From an uncultured Kordiimonas sp. (GTDB lineage: Bacteria; Pseudomonadota; Alphaproteobacteria; Sphingomonadales; Kordiimonadaceae), in the NCBI GenBank assembly GCA_947492375.1, contig CANLMI010000001.1, forward strand, positions 1,116,001 to 1,180,000: a DNA stretch of 64,000 nucleotides. Reading direction: 5' to 3'. How positions within the stretch are numbered: the stretch's first letter is position 1; the number at the start of each line of letters is the position of its first letter. The notes below the pieces were generated by a model, which had not been told where the DNA came from, made no database searches, and saw nothing but the letters and a program-made list of their open reading frames with translations. Positions 35,393-45,885 of this stretch are shown here, piece after piece. Both the position numbers and the translations under genes were made by a program.

Positions 35393-35734
35393 ATGTCTGA
35401 ACAACCAGCACCAATATCCCTCAGCTCAAATGCAGCCAAAAGAGTAGCTGCGCTTATTCAGCAGCAAGGTAACGATGCCTTAAAGCTTCGTCTGACAGTT
35501 TCTGGCGGTGGTTGTAGCGGTTTTCAGTATGGCTTTGGGTTTGACGAGGAACAAAAGGCTGATGATATCGTCGTAACCCGAGACGGCGTTACCATGCTTG
35601 TGGATAATACCTCGCTCCTATATCTTTTTGGTTCCGAAGTAGACTTCGTTGAAGATTTGGTAGGCGCCTCGTTTCAGGTTATTAATCCTAATGCTAGTTC
35701 GTCCTGTGGCTGTGGTTCTTCTTTCGCCATATAA
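35393..35734 (+). CDS. erpA: Iron-sulfur cluster insertion protein ErpA
   Basis: 113 residues of the A-type carrier (HesB/IscA) family. The three cluster cysteines are in SGGGCSGFQYGF and the C-terminal SCGCGSSF. Such carriers hand 4Fe-4S clusters to apo-enzymes. Here possible clients in the window include IlvD. ErpA rather than IscA is inferred from the context with dgt and xthA. Confidence 0.92.
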   Translation: MSEQPAPISLSSNAAKRVAALIQQQGNDALKLRLTVSGGGCSGFQYGFGFDEEQKADDIVVTRDGVTMLVDNTSLLYLFGSEVDFVEDLVGASFQVINPNASSSCGCGSSFAI

Positions 35735-35757
35735 ATACTTTTCCAAGAGTTGACTTT

Positions 35758-36543
35758 ATGAAAATTGCAACCTTTAACATCAACGGCATCAAAGCAAGAT
35801 TGCCGAGACTTTTAGAGTGGCTGGATGAATTTTCCCCTGATGTTGCCTGCCTTCAGGAAATCAAAAACATTGATGAGAATTTTCCCCGGCTGGAATTTGA
35901 GGAAAAGGGTTGGTTTGTCGAAACCCATGGCCAAAAATCTTTCAACGGGGTTGCTCTAATTTCAAAGCACCCGATTGAAAATATTATGCGCGGTCTACCT
36001 AACCACGACGGCAAACCGTATGATGTGGATGAACAAGCTCGCTATATTGAAGCAACGATCAAGGGCATAAGGGTAGCATCCATTTACCTTCCAAACGGAA
36101 ACCCCAGACCAGGCCCAAAGTTCGACTATAAACTAGAATGGATGGACCGCCTTATAAGTCACGCTAATCGCCTACTGAAGAGCGAGCAACCTGTCGTTCT
36201 AGCGGGGGACTATAACGTTATCCCGTTTGATGAAGATTGTTATAATCCTGCGGCATGGACAGAAGACGCCCTAACCCAACCAGAAAGCCGAGCACGGCTT
36301 CGTTCCATACAGAACCTTGGGTACCTGGATGCAATCCGGCAAATAAACCCTGTAGGGCCAATGTATAGTTATTGGGATTTCCAGCGTGGTGCATGGCAAA
36401 AAGATAATGGTATCAGGATTGACCACCTCCTTCTATCACCACAAGCGGCAGATATCCTGAAAGATAGCGGGATAGATAGAGTGCCTCGCGGCAAAGAAAA
36501 ACCAAGCGATCATACCCCTGCGTGGATTGAACTCGTCGATTAG
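35758..36543 (+). CDS. xthA: Exodeoxyribonuclease III / AP endonuclease
   Basis: 261 residues of the exonuclease-endonuclease-phosphatase fold. MKIATFNINGIKARLPRL (Asn), CLQEIK (metal Glu), YLPNGNPR, LAGDYNVIP (Asp/Asn) and PSDHTPAWI (catalytic His) are all present. It nicks DNA at abasic sites and removes blocked 3' ends in base-excision repair. It lies 23 bases after erpA. Confidence 0.96.
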   Translation: MKIATFNINGIKARLPRLLEWLDEFSPDVACLQEIKNIDENFPRLEFEEKGWFVETHGQKSFNGVALISKHPIENIMRGLPNHDGKPYDVDEQARYIEATIKGIRVASIYLPNGNPRPGPKFDYKLEWMDRLISHANRLLKSEQPVVLAGDYNVIPFDEDCYNPAAWTEDALTQPESRARLRSIQNLGYLDAIRQINPVGPMYSYWDFQRGAWQKDNGIRIDHLLLSPQAADILKDSGIDRVPRGKEKPSDHTPAWIELVD

Positions 36544-36561
36544 GGAACGCCAAGGACATCA

Positions 36562-37368
36562 ATGAATAGTTTCCCGTCAGATGTAACAAAATGCGCAAAC
36601 TGCGGCGCTATTCTGGGCGGCAAATACTGTAAAGACTGTGGGCAAAAGGCCAACACTATTCGTCTCGAACTAAAGGCCTTACTCAATAGTATCTTTAAAT
36701 CATTTGTAGAGTTCGACGCGAGTATTTTTAAAACAGTTCGTGAGTTGACCTTTAACCCCGGGCAAGTGTCTCTGAATTATATTCACGGCGCACGTATCGC
36801 CTATATAAATCCTATCAAATACTGCCTAACAATTTTTGCGATAACACTGGCAATTATGCATATTACAGGTCAAATCGACAAAACAATTGAGCGTATTGAT
36901 GCACAAAACACTGCCAGTTTAGAACTCAATAAAAGCCTAAATACTGAAACTACCTCACTTAGACGCATGTATCAAAAGGCAAACTTAGAAGTTTATGCAG
37001 AGTATCTGCAACCAATGCAGCTAATACTTATACCAATTGCAGGATTATTTTTAAGAATTCAGCATGCGAGACGACGCCGAAATTATGCCGAAACAATCAG
37101 TTTTTTATGCTTTGTTTTCGGCCATACTGCTCTAATTAATATACCAATTATTTTAGGGATGAGCCTACTTGGCTTGATCGCTTATTATAACCTTCTGGTA
37201 TATTCAGGTTTTTTGCTTTTTATCTTCTGGTACGGGTCAAAAGTATTCTTTGAACTATCCTGGGCTCGTTCTTTTGTCTCACTCTTGATATCAGCAGCAC
37301 TATATTTTGTATTAGCGGGAACAATAATGATGATTGCAGCCGAGTTAAGAGTAAAAGGAATTATTTAA
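36562..37368 (+). CDS. DUF3667 zinc-ribbon membrane protein
   Basis: 268 residues. An N-terminal four-cysteine zinc ribbon (KCANCGAILGGKYCKDCGQ), an amphipathic stretch, then the DUF3667 pattern KTVRELTFNPGQVSLNYIHG with ARIAYINPIKYCLTIFAITL as the first membrane helix. About four more helices follow in the C-terminal half. Function unknown. It starts 18 bases after xthA with AAGGA upstream, so it shares the erpA-xthA transcript. Confidence 0.82.
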   Translation: MNSFPSDVTKCANCGAILGGKYCKDCGQKANTIRLELKALLNSIFKSFVEFDASIFKTVRELTFNPGQVSLNYIHGARIAYINPIKYCLTIFAITLAIMHITGQIDKTIERIDAQNTASLELNKSLNTETTSLRRMYQKANLEVYAEYLQPMQLILIPIAGLFLRIQHARRRRNYAETISFLCFVFGHTALINIPIILGMSLLGLIAYYNLLVYSGFLLFIFWYGSKVFFELSWARSFVSLLISAALYFVLAGTIMMIAAELRVKGII

Positions 37369-37403
37369 CACTGAGACGGGTCACGGTTAAAAAATATAAA
37401 CAA

Positions 37404-37856
37404 CTACGCATCAACTGTAGAATATTGCTCACCTTCACGGTTTGCCGCCGGATTTCCAAGTTCACTAAGAGACGGCGTTATGTGCTCATCAATGCTAACA
37501 ATTTTATTTTTCGTATTCACATGAACGGCACGTGAAACCCGCCCCGGCAAATCGCACGCAGGAACACTTTCATATCCCATAATAATAGCAAGGTCACCTT
37601 TGGTGAACTGATGCGCAGCCGCGCCGTTCAGGCAAATCACGCCGCTATTTTCAGTTCCTTCAATGACATATGTCTGGATGCGCTCTCCATTAGTGATATT
37701 AACCACATCAACAAGCGTATGAGGTAGAATACCGGAAGCACGCAGAAGCGCCGGATCAACAGTGATAGAGCCTACATAGTGTAATTCGGCCCCCGTTACT
37801 GTTACCCGGTGAAGTTTCCCATACATAAATTGCCTAAGGGCACCGTCTAATCTCAT
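37404..37856 (-). CDS. panD: Aspartate 1-decarboxylase with a C-terminal extension
   Basis: 150 residues with the chosen start. The proenzyme cleavage site is HYVGSITVD, where the Gly-Ser bond breaks and Ser becomes the pyruvoyl group; YGKLHRVTVT, NGERIQTYVIEG (Arg, Tyr) and LNGAAAHQFTKGD are the active-site signatures. It makes beta-alanine for pantothenate. About 30 residues (TPSLSELGNPAANREGEQYS and neighbours) extend past the usual end near 120. The start could also be an ATG ten codons later; no other pan gene is adjacent. Confidence 0.93.
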   Translation of the reverse strand: MRLDGALRQFMYGKLHRVTVTGAELHYVGSITVDPALLRASGILPHTLVDVVNITNGERIQTYVIEGTENSGVICLNGAAAHQFTKGDLAIIMGYESVPACDLPGRVSRAVHVNTKNKIVSIDEHITPSLSELGNPAANREGEQYSTVDA

Positions 37857-37999
37857 ATGAATATCCAAACCATTTGATAGAAACCGAGGCAGGCGTATAT
37901 CGTTAATCAACCTAACTGGTCAAGGGAATTTGTCCGAGCTTATCTAATCGCTAGCACGTTTCATCATCTTTTTGCATTATCATACTAGCCTCAATTACC

Positions 38000-38024
38000 A
38001 TCAGCCCGTCTAAAACGGGCTGAT
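38000..38024. other. Perfect 10-bp stem-loop between panD and the membrane-protein gene
   Basis: ATCAGCCCGT and ACGGGCTGAT pair fully around CTAAA. It is GC-rich but neither strand has a following T tract. It could be a transcript end stabiliser or factor-dependent terminator of the leftward gene ending at 38124. Confidence 0.45.
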
Positions 38025-38123
38025 CCAAATGCTTGCTATATCGGTATTGCTTTTCTTGATGATATCAGCGTTATTGACGCTCGCATCTTACATAAGAAAA
38101 CTGGTAAATTAGGCTCACGAAGC

Positions 38124-38951
38124 CTATTCGAATATTTCTTCTTCGCTCGGAACACAAATACGATACCTGATACCATGAGCCACAGCGACACTGAACCCAA
38201 TATATAATCCTAAAACATAATTAATAATCGTTGCTCCCCAAAAACTTCCGATCAGGCCTGCTATTGAAGAAGGGATAAAAACGATCGCGTACAAAAGAAA
38301 TAAAACGATTGCAAAATCGATTGTGTGCGGATGCTCCATTCCTTCTTTATCCGATTTTAGTGCCGTCTGGGTCAAGTTGGCTGAAAACAGTGAATAAACA
38401 ACACATATAATGACTAAATAGATCACACTAGTCAGAAGTGTCGCTCTGGTCGTGGCTGCTATATCATTTTGAGCAGCTAGCTGTGCCAAATCCTCAAGGT
38501 TAGGGCCAAGTCCCGTCGCATTCATTATAAAAAGAGCAACAAAGATAGCGATACCAAGTAAAATAATAATCAAGATAAACTTGAGCATATTGACCAAAGT
38601 GGCAGAAACCATTTCACCAACACTATTAAAGCCCGCACCTTTTTCACCGAATGCACCAAACCGGACCCAATAGTTGAACAAATAAGCTAATACAGGACCA
38701 ACGACAATTAACCCTAAAATATATGCCAAACCAATCGGCGCTGCATATTCTGCAACCAATTCTGCATTGTTAGCAGGGTCCGATACAGCAGTAATAATTT
38801 CAGGTGTAATGCCCTGCGAAATCCCATAAAACACAGGCACCGCAATGGCTATCGCCATTATAACAACTGATTTCACAAGTGATAATGGCGCAGATAAAGG
38901 CGCAGAAAGTGCAGCTTTAAATACAGTTAGCGTTGGAAATTTTTGATCCAT
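38124..38951 (-). CDS. Hypothetical six-helix membrane protein
   Basis: 275 residues with about six hydrophobic helices (SVVIMAIAIAVPVFYGISQG, AYILGLIVVGPVLAYLFNYW, FILIIILLGIAIFVALFIM, SVIYLVIICVVYSLFSANLT, FAIVLFLLYAIVFIPSSIAG and the last near NYVLGLYIGFSVAVAHG). The N terminus has repeated ALSAPLSAPLSLVKS, an amphipathic lead-in. I do not recognise a family. The ribosome-binding site GAGGG (eight bases before ATG 38951) lies inside a 24-base perfect palindrome, so expression is probably controlled there. Confidence 0.7.
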   Translation of the reverse strand: MDQKFPTLTVFKAALSAPLSAPLSLVKSVVIMAIAIAVPVFYGISQGITPEIITAVSDPANNAELVAEYAAPIGLAYILGLIVVGPVLAYLFNYWVRFGAFGEKGAGFNSVGEMVSATLVNMLKFILIIILLGIAIFVALFIMNATGLGPNLEDLAQLAAQNDIAATTRATLLTSVIYLVIICVVYSLFSANLTQTALKSDKEGMEHPHTIDFAIVLFLLYAIVFIPSSIAGLIGSFWGATIINYVLGLYIGFSVAVAHGIRYRICVPSEEEIFE

Positions 38952-38957
38952 GTAAAT

Positions 38958-38981
38958 GTCCCTCAATATATATTGAGGGAC
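38958..38981 (-). promoter_or_regulatory. 24-bp perfect palindrome covering a ribosome-binding site
   Basis: The arms are GTCCCTCAATAT and ATATTGAGGGAC with no spacer. On the leftward mRNA the second arm contains the GAGGG of the next gene, six bases (ATTTAC) before its ATG. It could be a DNA operator for a dimer, or an RNA hairpin that hides the ribosome-binding site; a tighter loop would leave about 9-10 pairs. Confidence 0.5.
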
Positions 38982-39010
38982 CGTAGCGAATAATATTTAT
39001 GGCGACAATC

Positions 39011-39027
39011 CGTTTTATTATAAAACG
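39011..39027. other. AT-rich hairpin after ilvD
   Basis: CGTTTTA and TAAAACG pair around TTA, 13 bases beyond the ilvD stop. Weak as a terminator; it may cooperate with the palindrome at 38958-38981. Confidence 0.3.
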
Positions 39028-39040
39028 AACCATAACTGCC

Positions 39041-40885
39041 CTATAGCTTTCTCACAGCTCCCTCACTCGCGGATGTGGTCAATAAGGCATAAGCCTTAAG
39101 TGCTTTTGAAACTTTTCTTTTACGCTCCTCGCTCGGTTGCCACGCCTTATCGCCCAGCGCATCCATTCTATCGCGGCGTGCCTTTAGGGTTTCAGCATTA
39201 ACGTCAACATTAATGCTTCGGTTAGGAATATCAATTTTGATGACATCCCCCTCTTCAATCAAGGCAATTGCGCCGCCTTCAGCAGCCTCGGGGCTAACAT
39301 GACCAATTGAAAGACCACTTGTACCACCACTAAAGCGACCATCAGTTAAAAGCGCACACTCTTTGCCCAGCCCTATCGATTTCAGATAACTGGTTGGGTA
39401 CAACATTTCCTGCATGCCGGGCCCACCGCGCGGGCCTTCGTACCTGATAACAACAACATCACCCGCATCAATTTTGCCGCCGAGGATCGCCTCAACCGAG
39501 CTATCCTGACTTTCAAACACACGCGCTCGGCCCGTAAATTTCAAGATACTTTCATCGACACCCGCTGTTTTAACAACACAGCCATCTTCAGCAATATTAC
39601 CAAACAAAACAGCAAGGCCGCCGTCTTGACTATAGGCATTTTCCTTTGTGCGGATACAACCATTTTCCCGATCAAGGTCGAGGCTGTCATATCGCTTACT
39701 TTGGCTGAAGGCCACCTGTGTAGGCACACGGCCGGGTGCCGCCATATAAAAGCGATGAATATCAGTATCATTGGTTTTCATCACATCAAAATGGTCGATT
39801 GCATCGCCAATTGTAGGGGTATGCACTGTCCTGCAATCACGGTTCAATAACCCTGCTCGGTCTAGTTCACCGAGGATCGCCATGATTCCACCGGCCCTGT
39901 GAACATCCTGAATATGGAAATCATTGGTCGCGGGTGCTACTTTACATAAATTAGGTACCTTACGGGACATGCGATCAATATCATTAACCGTAAAGTCTAT
40001 TTCACCCTCCTGCGCCGCTGCGAGTAAATGCAAAATCGTATTTGTGGACCCACCCATTGCAATATCAAGCGCAATTGCATTTTCAAATGCCCCGAAGTTC
40101 GCGATGGAGCGCGGTAGCACGTTTTCATCATCATGCTCGTAATATTGCTTGGCAATTGATACAATCTGCCGACCAGCGGTTAAAAACAATTCGCGCCGGT
40201 CTGCGTGGGTCGCAAGCGTTGTACCATTGCCGGGCAGCGCAAGCCCCAATGCCTCGGTCAGGCAATTCATGCTATTTGCGGTAAACATACCACTGCATGA
40301 CCCACATGTTGGGCAGGCGGAGCGCTCTATTCGCGCTACTTCCTCATCAGAAATATCAGGATTTGCCGCATCAACCATAGCATCTACGAGGTCAAGCTTT
40401 CTAATTTCACCATCTTCGCCGTAGTCAGCTTCTCCTGCTTCCATCGGGCCACCAGAGACAAAAATAGCAGGGATATTGAGCCGCATCGTCGCCATCAACA
40501 TACCCGGTGTAATTTTATCGCAATTGGAAATACAAATAAGGGCATCAGCGCAGTGTGCATTCGCCATATATTCAACGCTGTCGGCGATGATTTCACGGCT
40601 TGGCAGGCTATAAAGCATGCCATCATGGCCCATCGCGATCCCATCATCAACAGCGATTGTATTAAATTCTTTCGCAACACCGCCCGCGTGCTCTATCTCG
40701 CGCGCAACCAGTTGCCCCATATCTTTGAGGTGCACATGCCCTGGCACAAATTGGGTAAAACTATTAGCAACTGCAATGATGGGTTTATGAAAATCATCAT
40801 CTTTCATGCCCGTTGCGCGCCACAAGGCACGCGCACCCGCCATATTGCGGCCATGAGTTGATGTTCTGGATCGATAATGCGGCAT
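39041..40885 (-). CDS. ilvD: Dihydroxy-acid dehydratase
   Basis: 614 residues. Iron-sulfur ligands are in [12 protein letters not shown] and [34 protein letters not shown]-type ([14 protein letters not shown]) and [17 protein letters not shown] complete the signature. It makes the 2-oxo acid precursors of valine, leucine and isoleucine. ATG 40885 has GGGAA six bases upstream; a longer frame begins 24 codons earlier without support. Its cluster could be delivered by ErpA (35393-35734). Confidence 0.97.
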   Translation of the reverse strand: MPHYRSRTSTHGRNMAGARALWRATGMKDDDFHKPIIAVANSFTQFVPGHVHLKDMGQLVAREIEHAGGVAKEFNTIAVDDGIAMGHDGMLYSLPSREIIADSVEYMANAHCADALICISNCDKITPGMLMATMRLNIPAIFVSGGPMEAGEADYGEDGEIRKLDLVDAMVDAANPDISDEEVARIERSACPTCGSCSGMFTANSMNCLTEALGLALPGNGTTLATHADRRELFLTAGRQIVSIAKQYYEHDDENVLPRSIANFGAFENAIALDIAMGGSTNTILHLLAAAQEGEIDFTVNDIDRMSRKVPNLCKVAPATNDFHIQDVHRAGGIMAILGELDRAGLLNRDCRTVHTPTIGDAIDHFDVMKTNDTDIHRFYMAAPGRVPTQVAFSQSKRYDSLDLDRENGCIRTKENAYSQDGGLAVLFGNIAEDGCVVKTAGVDESILKFTGRARVFESQDSSVEAILGGKIDAGDVVVIRYEGPRGGPGMQEMLYPTSYLKSIGLGKECALLTDGRFSGGTSGLSIGHVSPEAAEGGAIALIEEGDVIKIDIPNRSINVDVNAETLKARRDRMDALGDKAWQPSEERKRKVSKALKAYALLTTSASEGAVRKL

Positions 40886-41109
40886 TTTAGTTTCCCGTAA
40901 GTAAAGCCTTTTCTCTGCCCGCACCTTATAAATACAAAACTCAAATGTCGATAACAATATTAAAGGTATTTACTATTTTTTATATTTATATTTCCGAAAA
41001 AACATATATTTTACATATTTATTACGTAATAAGCACAAATAAAGCGACTATTGCACAATCATGATAATCCAATATTATCAAAACCTGATTTGAAACAACA
41101 AAGTACGAG

Positions 41110-41943
41110 ATGACAATGCGTAAACCATTTATTTTTGTTTTAACTGCCTTTGTAATGCCCCAAACGGCTTGGACAGAAAATAACAACAAGCTCTGTCACA
41201 TCGCAAACGCGGGTTTCTTTATTGAAAACAATGGAAATGGCGTATTTATTGATACAGTTATAGATCAAGGCCTAAAAGGGTATGTTCAGCCCTCTAAACC
41301 GCTTCTGGCGAAAATAGAGAAAGGCCTGGAACCGTTCAACAATATCAAATTGGTTTTAATCACACATTATCATGCTGATCATTTTGATCCAGTATCCACA
41401 CTGCGGCATCTCAGGCACAATCCAGACACGCAATATATTATGCCACCACAAGCCTATGAAATGATCAAAAAGGCTGGAATAACTGATCATGAAACAACAA
41501 GAATACACACCCCTTTACCTGATATGGACGGCAAGCATCAAACATTTGAAATCGCCAATATTAAAACAGACGTTTATCGCATAAGCCACGGTGCAAATCG
41601 CCCTATTGAAAATCTCGGTTACAAAGTGACATTTCCAGACTTATCCAGTATTTTCCATCCTGGTGATATGTCGACAACTAAAGAACAGCTAAACTCAGTC
41701 GGTTTAAAAGTATTACCTGTTGATTATTTATTGCTTCCCTTCTGGTCAGGGCTAAATAAAGACACCAAATCAATAGTTGATAGTGGATGGAAATCTAAAC
41801 ACACTATCCCAATGCACTTTCAGGAAGAAAACAGCGAATGGATGCAACAATACGGCGGCCCTTTAGGTGTACAAAAAGCCGCGAGAGCAGCCTGGGATAA
41901 CGCAGTATCATTAACTGGTGAAATGACCTGCTTACCACTCTGA
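41110..41943 (+). CDS. Secreted MBL-fold metallo-hydrolase
   Basis: 277 residues with a signal peptide (about 1-21, ending QTAWT). LITHYHADHFDPV is the HxHxDH zinc motif; further ligands are likely His in YRISHGANR, Asp in FHPGDMS and His in IPMHFQEE. The layout is of the UlaG/RomA-like branch. Substrate unknown. ATG 41110 or the next ATG at 41116 may be the start. It has no co-directional neighbour within 220 bases upstream. Confidence 0.82.
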   Translation: MTMRKPFIFVLTAFVMPQTAWTENNNKLCHIANAGFFIENNGNGVFIDTVIDQGLKGYVQPSKPLLAKIEKGLEPFNNIKLVLITHYHADHFDPVSTLRHLRHNPDTQYIMPPQAYEMIKKAGITDHETTRIHTPLPDMDGKHQTFEIANIKTDVYRISHGANRPIENLGYKVTFPDLSSIFHPGDMSTTKEQLNSVGLKVLPVDYLLLPFWSGLNKDTKSIVDSGWKSKHTIPMHFQEENSEWMQQYGGPLGVQKAARAAWDNAVSLTGEMTCLPL

Positions 41944-41970
41944 TAATAACAGCAATACCAAGTAAAGAGA

Positions 41971-42771
41971 TTAACGAGTAAACCCTTCGATTACAGGTTC
42001 ACTCGCCAGAATATCATTGACGATCGTGATTACCTTTTGGCCAACCTCCGAATTTCGACAAACAACAGATTCATTATTTGCAAGCAAATTAAATGTTGAT
42101 GACCTATATCTTACCTTTAAATTTTGGTTCGCTTTTATAAATATATGCATATCAAGATCAAAAGAAACAATCACATCTGCGCGTTTGCTTTCCACCAGAT
42201 TTATTGCATTTTGGAGGGTTTCAACCTGAAGGATCGAGGACGAACCACTGATTGCAGGGTACTCTCGGATAAAGGCCTGAACAGCACCCACTTCGCCAGT
42301 AATGATGCGCCCTTGCATTTGCTCAATATTTTGAACAACAGGTAAGGTATCAGGGGTATAGGCCTTAATTTTAAGTTTGTTAATATGATCTGAGGCTATA
42401 AAACTTCCCTCAGGCATTCCGGCCTCTAAATAGGGCTGCTTATCTTGTGTACCAACAAACACACAATCATATAAGCCCTTATAGAAGTTACTTTGTGCCC
42501 GGCGTATCGGCATTATTGAAAGCGTAATTTCTTGCTCTGCTTTGGCCTTAATCCTTTCAAAAAGTTGCAGATATAAACCATCTTTATGGGTATCATCCAA
42601 CAACACAGGAACATAGGTGCCTGCAAATCTGATAGGCGTTTTTTCATCATCGCCATAGGCTGGACTCTGGAATAAAAGAGCAAATAAAAAAAACACAGAT
42701 AGAAAATAAATAAACCAATATTTATTTATATTGATATGATCAAATTCATTATTTTTATTGTCAAAATACAT
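41971..42771 (-). CDS. Periplasmic solute-binding protein, family 3 type
   Basis: 266 residues. A signal peptide follows a hydrophilic lead-in (YFLSVFFLFALLFQSPAYG, about residues 22-40). RFAGTYVPVLLDD and LYLQLFERIKAKAEQEIT, then SIMPIRRAQSNFYKGLYDCV fit the two-lobed SBP_bac_3 fold without a transporter gene nearby. Such orphan proteins may sense rather than import. ATG 42771 is chosen because the longer upstream frame runs through the gatB terminator. Confidence 0.65.
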   Translation of the reverse strand: MYFDNKNNEFDHININKYWFIYFLSVFFLFALLFQSPAYGDDEKTPIRFAGTYVPVLLDDTHKDGLYLQLFERIKAKAEQEITLSIMPIRRAQSNFYKGLYDCVFVGTQDKQPYLEAGMPEGSFIASDHINKLKIKAYTPDTLPVVQNIEQMQGRIITGEVGAVQAFIREYPAISGSSSILQVETLQNAINLVESKRADVIVSFDLDMHIFIKANQNLKVRYRSSTFNLLANNESVVCRNSEVGQKVITIVNDILASEPVIEGFTR

Positions 42772-42851
42772 ATCAAATCCATAGCTCGGTCTTTGTTTTA
42801 CCGTAACGAAGTAAACAAACAATAAAACACCTATGCCCTCGTTAAAAACCA

Positions 42852-42883
42852 TAAAAAAAGAGGCACCCACCGGCACCTCCTTT
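42852..42883 (-). terminator. Intrinsic terminator of gatCAB
   Basis: Read leftward, AAAGGAGGTGCC pairs with GGTGCCTCTTTT (12 pairs, three of them G-T) around GGTG, running into a T7 tract, 24 bases past the gatB stop. Confidence 0.8.
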
Positions 42884-42907
42884 CCCATTATATCTTACCG
42901 CGATTAT

Positions 42908-44395
42908 CTAGCCATCGAGCTTCGGTTTAAGAAGCTTATTCACAACACCTGGGTTCGCTTTCCCGCCAGTTGCTTTCATCACCTGACCAACAAAGAAACC
43001 GATCAGCTTATCTTTACCGCCTCGATATTGTTCAAGCTGGCCCGGGTTTGCAGCAATCACTTCATCAATGATTTTCTCGATCTCGCCCGTATCAGAAACC
43101 TGCTTAAGACCTTTTTCTTCAACAATGGCTTCTGCATCCTTTCCTGTTTCGAACATCACTTCGAAAACATCCTTGGCAATACGACCAGAGATTGTACCAT
43201 CTTCCACAAGAGCCAAGAGATCAGCCCCTTGTGCAGCTGATACAGGGCTTTCAGTTATTGTTTTTCCAGCTTTGTTCAAAGCACCAAACAAATCACCCAT
43301 CACCCAGTTTGCAGCTTTTGATGCCACCTTTGCAGCAGCAGCCTTACTTTTACTACTGAGCGCTTCAAGAAGTGCCTCAAAATAATCAGACGATTCTTTC
43401 TCCGCAACCAAAACGCCAGCGTTATAATCACTAAGGCCGAGAACATCGACAAACCGCGTGCGTTTCTCATCCGGTAATTCTGGTAAACTAACGCGTGCTG
43501 CATCAATGAAAGCATCATCAAATTCAAGTGGCAACAGATCAGGGTCAGGGAAGTAACGATAATCGTGTGCCTCTTCCTTAGACCGCATCGAGCGTGTCTC
43601 AAGCTTCACAGGGTCAAACAAGCGTGTTTCCTGATCAATTTCTCCGCCGTCTTCGATAATATCAACCTGACGGCGTGCTTCCACTTCAATGGCCTGGCGG
43701 ACAAAACGGATTGAGTTGACATTCTTGATCTCGCAGCGTGTGCCAAGTGGCTCACCAGCGCGGCGAACAGAAACGTTCACATCCGCCCGCATACTACCCT
43801 GCTCCATGTTGCCATCACAGGTGCCAATATAGCGCAGGATCGTGCGAAGTTTGGTTAAATAGGCACCAGCTTCCTCAGGGCTCGTCATATCAGGCTTTGA
43901 TACGATCTCCATCAAGGCAACGCCCGAGCGGTTCAAATCCACATACGTAAACTGTGGGTGTTGGTCATGCATGGATTTACCCGCATCCTGCTCAAGGTGG
44001 ATACGCTCCACACCAACGTCCTTTGTACGGCCTTCCCCCAGATCAAGCGTCACTATTCCCTCACCAACAATCGGATGCTTGAACTGTGAAATCTGATACC
44101 CTTGCGGCAGATCAGCATAAAAATAGTTCTTACGATCAAACACAGAGTATTTGTTGATCTCGGCACCGATCGCGAGGCCAGTACGAACAGCTTGGCGAAT
44201 ACATTCCGCATTAATTGTCGGAAGCATGCCCGGCATTGCGGCATCCACAAGTGATACCTGCGCATTTGGCTCCGCACCAAATTCGGTTGATGCACCAGAG
44301 AATAATTTAGCGTTAGAGATAACCTGCGCATGCACCTCAAGGCCGATCACAACCTCAAAATCATCCTTGGCGCCCTGAATAATATATTTAGACAT
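42908..44395 (-). CDS. gatB: Asp-tRNA(Asn)/Glu-tRNA(Gln) amidotransferase subunit B
   Basis: 495 residues. [20 protein letters not shown] and [15 protein letters not shown] lie in the cradle domain; [13 protein letters not shown] and [19 protein letters not shown] bind the tRNA acceptor; the YqeY tail is at the C terminus. GatB phosphorylates the misacylated aminoacyl-tRNA. ATG 44395 has GGAGG eight bases upstream, overlapping the gatA stop region, with only five bases between the genes. Confidence 0.97.
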   Translation of the reverse strand: MSKYIIQGAKDDFEVVIGLEVHAQVISNAKLFSGASTEFGAEPNAQVSLVDAAMPGMLPTINAECIRQAVRTGLAIGAEINKYSVFDRKNYFYADLPQGYQISQFKHPIVGEGIVTLDLGEGRTKDVGVERIHLEQDAGKSMHDQHPQFTYVDLNRSGVALMEIVSKPDMTSPEEAGAYLTKLRTILRYIGTCDGNMEQGSMRADVNVSVRRAGEPLGTRCEIKNVNSIRFVRQAIEVEARRQVDIIEDGGEIDQETRLFDPVKLETRSMRSKEEAHDYRYFPDPDLLPLEFDDAFIDAARVSLPELPDEKRTRFVDVLGLSDYNAGVLVAEKESSDYFEALLEALSSKSKAAAAKVASKAANWVMGDLFGALNKAGKTITESPVSAAQGADLLALVEDGTISGRIAKDVFEVMFETGKDAEAIVEEKGLKQVSDTGEIEKIIDEVIAANPGQLEQYRGGKDKLIGFFVGQVMKATGGKANPGVVNKLLKPKLDG

Positions 44396-44400
44396 GGGTC

Positions 44401-45876
44401 TTACCTCCACCAAATCTTAGGTTCATGCGTGAAGCCAGCGGCTTCCTCAAGAACAGCTGATACTTTTAAAACTGTTGCCTCATCCCATGCCTTTCCAAGC
44501 ACCTGAAGCCCAAGCGGCAAGCCATTTTTATCAAGGCCCGCAGGAACACTTGACCCCGGAATACCAGCAAGTGATGCAGGAACCGTGAACACATCATTCA
44601 AATACATCGCGAGCGGATCATCTGATTTCTCACCGAACGCGAACGCCGCCGAAGGCGCAGTTGGTGTGAGGATCACATCAACTTGCTTATAGGCTTCTGC
44701 GAAATCATTCGCGATCAACTGGCGAACTTTCTGCGCCTTAATGTAATAGGCATCATAATAGCCCGCAGACAGCACATAGGTCCCGATCATGACCCGGCGT
44801 TTAACCTCGTCACCGAAGCCTTCACCGCGCGTTGTATAATACATATCATCCAAGCTGCCACCCTCAGGAACATTGCGAAGGCCGTAGCGAACACCGTCAT
44901 AACGTGCCAAGTTTGATGAAGCTTCTGCTGGTGCTACAATATAATATGTCGGCAATGCATATTTTGTATGCGGTAGGCTGATATCAACGATCTCTGCACC
45001 TGCCGCTTTCATCCATTCAATGCCTTGCTGCCACAAAGTTTCCAACTCTGGTGACATGCCATCAAGATAATATTCCTTTGGAATACCAACCTTAAGACCG
45101 CGAATATCGCCTGTAAGCGCGGCCTCAAAATTAGGCACGTCGATATCAACCGATGTACTGTCCTTTGCGTCAAAGCCCGAGATGCTCTCTAGCATAATCG
45201 CACCATCACGCACCGTGCGCGTGACTGTGCCCGCCTGATCGAGCGAACTTGCAAAAGCAACCATACCATAACGGCTACAGCGGCCATATGTTGGCTTGAT
45301 ACCAAACGTGCCCGTAAAGGCCGCTGGCTGACGGATCGAGCCACCTGTATCAGACGCTGTTGCACCCATCGCAGCAAAACCAGCAACAGAAGCAACTGAC
45401 CCGCCGGATGAACCACCTGGTACCGTCTCGGTTTCACCGCGGCGCCAAGGATTTTTCACAGGACCATAAAAACTTGTCTCATTCGATGAGCCCATCGCAA
45501 ACTCATCCATATTGAGCTTGCCAAGCATAACCGCACCATCATCCCATAAATTTTGGGTGACTGTAGATTCGTACTCAGGCTTGAATTCATTAAGAATGTG
45601 CGAGCATGCGGCCGTATGAACACCCTTTGTCGCGAACAAATCTTTAATGCCGACAGGAATACCCGTCATGCCCGTCGCATCACCCGCCTTAATTTTCGCA
45701 TCCGCAGCATCGGCCATTGCAAGTGCCTGATCCGGCGTTTTCGCTATATAGGCGTTTAAGGGATCAGCGCCGTTCACTGCATCGATATGCGCTTCGGTAA
45801 GTTCACGCGAGGATAATTCACCTTTAGCCATCAAATCACGGGCTTCGGCGATTGTTAATTTAATCAAATCACTCAT
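44401..45876 (-). CDS. gatA: Asp-tRNA(Asn)/Glu-tRNA(Gln) amidotransferase subunit A
   Basis: 491 residues of the amidase-signature family. [17 protein letters not shown] carries the Lys of the Ser-Ser-Lys triad; [17 protein letters not shown] and [16 protein letters not shown] carry the serines. GatA releases ammonia from glutamine. Nine bases separate it from gatC. Confidence 0.97.
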   Translation of the reverse strand: MSDLIKLTIAEARDLMAKGELSSRELTEAHIDAVNGADPLNAYIAKTPDQALAMADAADAKIKAGDATGMTGIPVGIKDLFATKGVHTAACSHILNEFKPEYESTVTQNLWDDGAVMLGKLNMDEFAMGSSNETSFYGPVKNPWRRGETETVPGGSSGGSVASVAGFAAMGATASDTGGSIRQPAAFTGTFGIKPTYGRCSRYGMVAFASSLDQAGTVTRTVRDGAIMLESISGFDAKDSTSVDIDVPNFEAALTGDIRGLKVGIPKEYYLDGMSPELETLWQQGIEWMKAAGAEIVDISLPHTKYALPTYYIVAPAEASSNLARYDGVRYGLRNVPEGGSLDDMYYTTRGEGFGDEVKRRVMIGTYVLSAGYYDAYYIKAQKVRQLIANDFAEAYKQVDVILTPTAPSAAFAFGEKSDDPLAMYLNDVFTVPASLAGIPGSSVPAGLDKNGLPLGLQVLGKAWDEATVLKVSAVLEEAAGFTHEPKIWWR

Positions 45877-45885
45877 TACAGCCCC

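Noticed and set aside
41971-42888. Longer form of the solute-binding protein starting at 42888
   Set aside because: Its first codons lie in the terminator of gatB; the signal peptide starts properly from ATG 42771.
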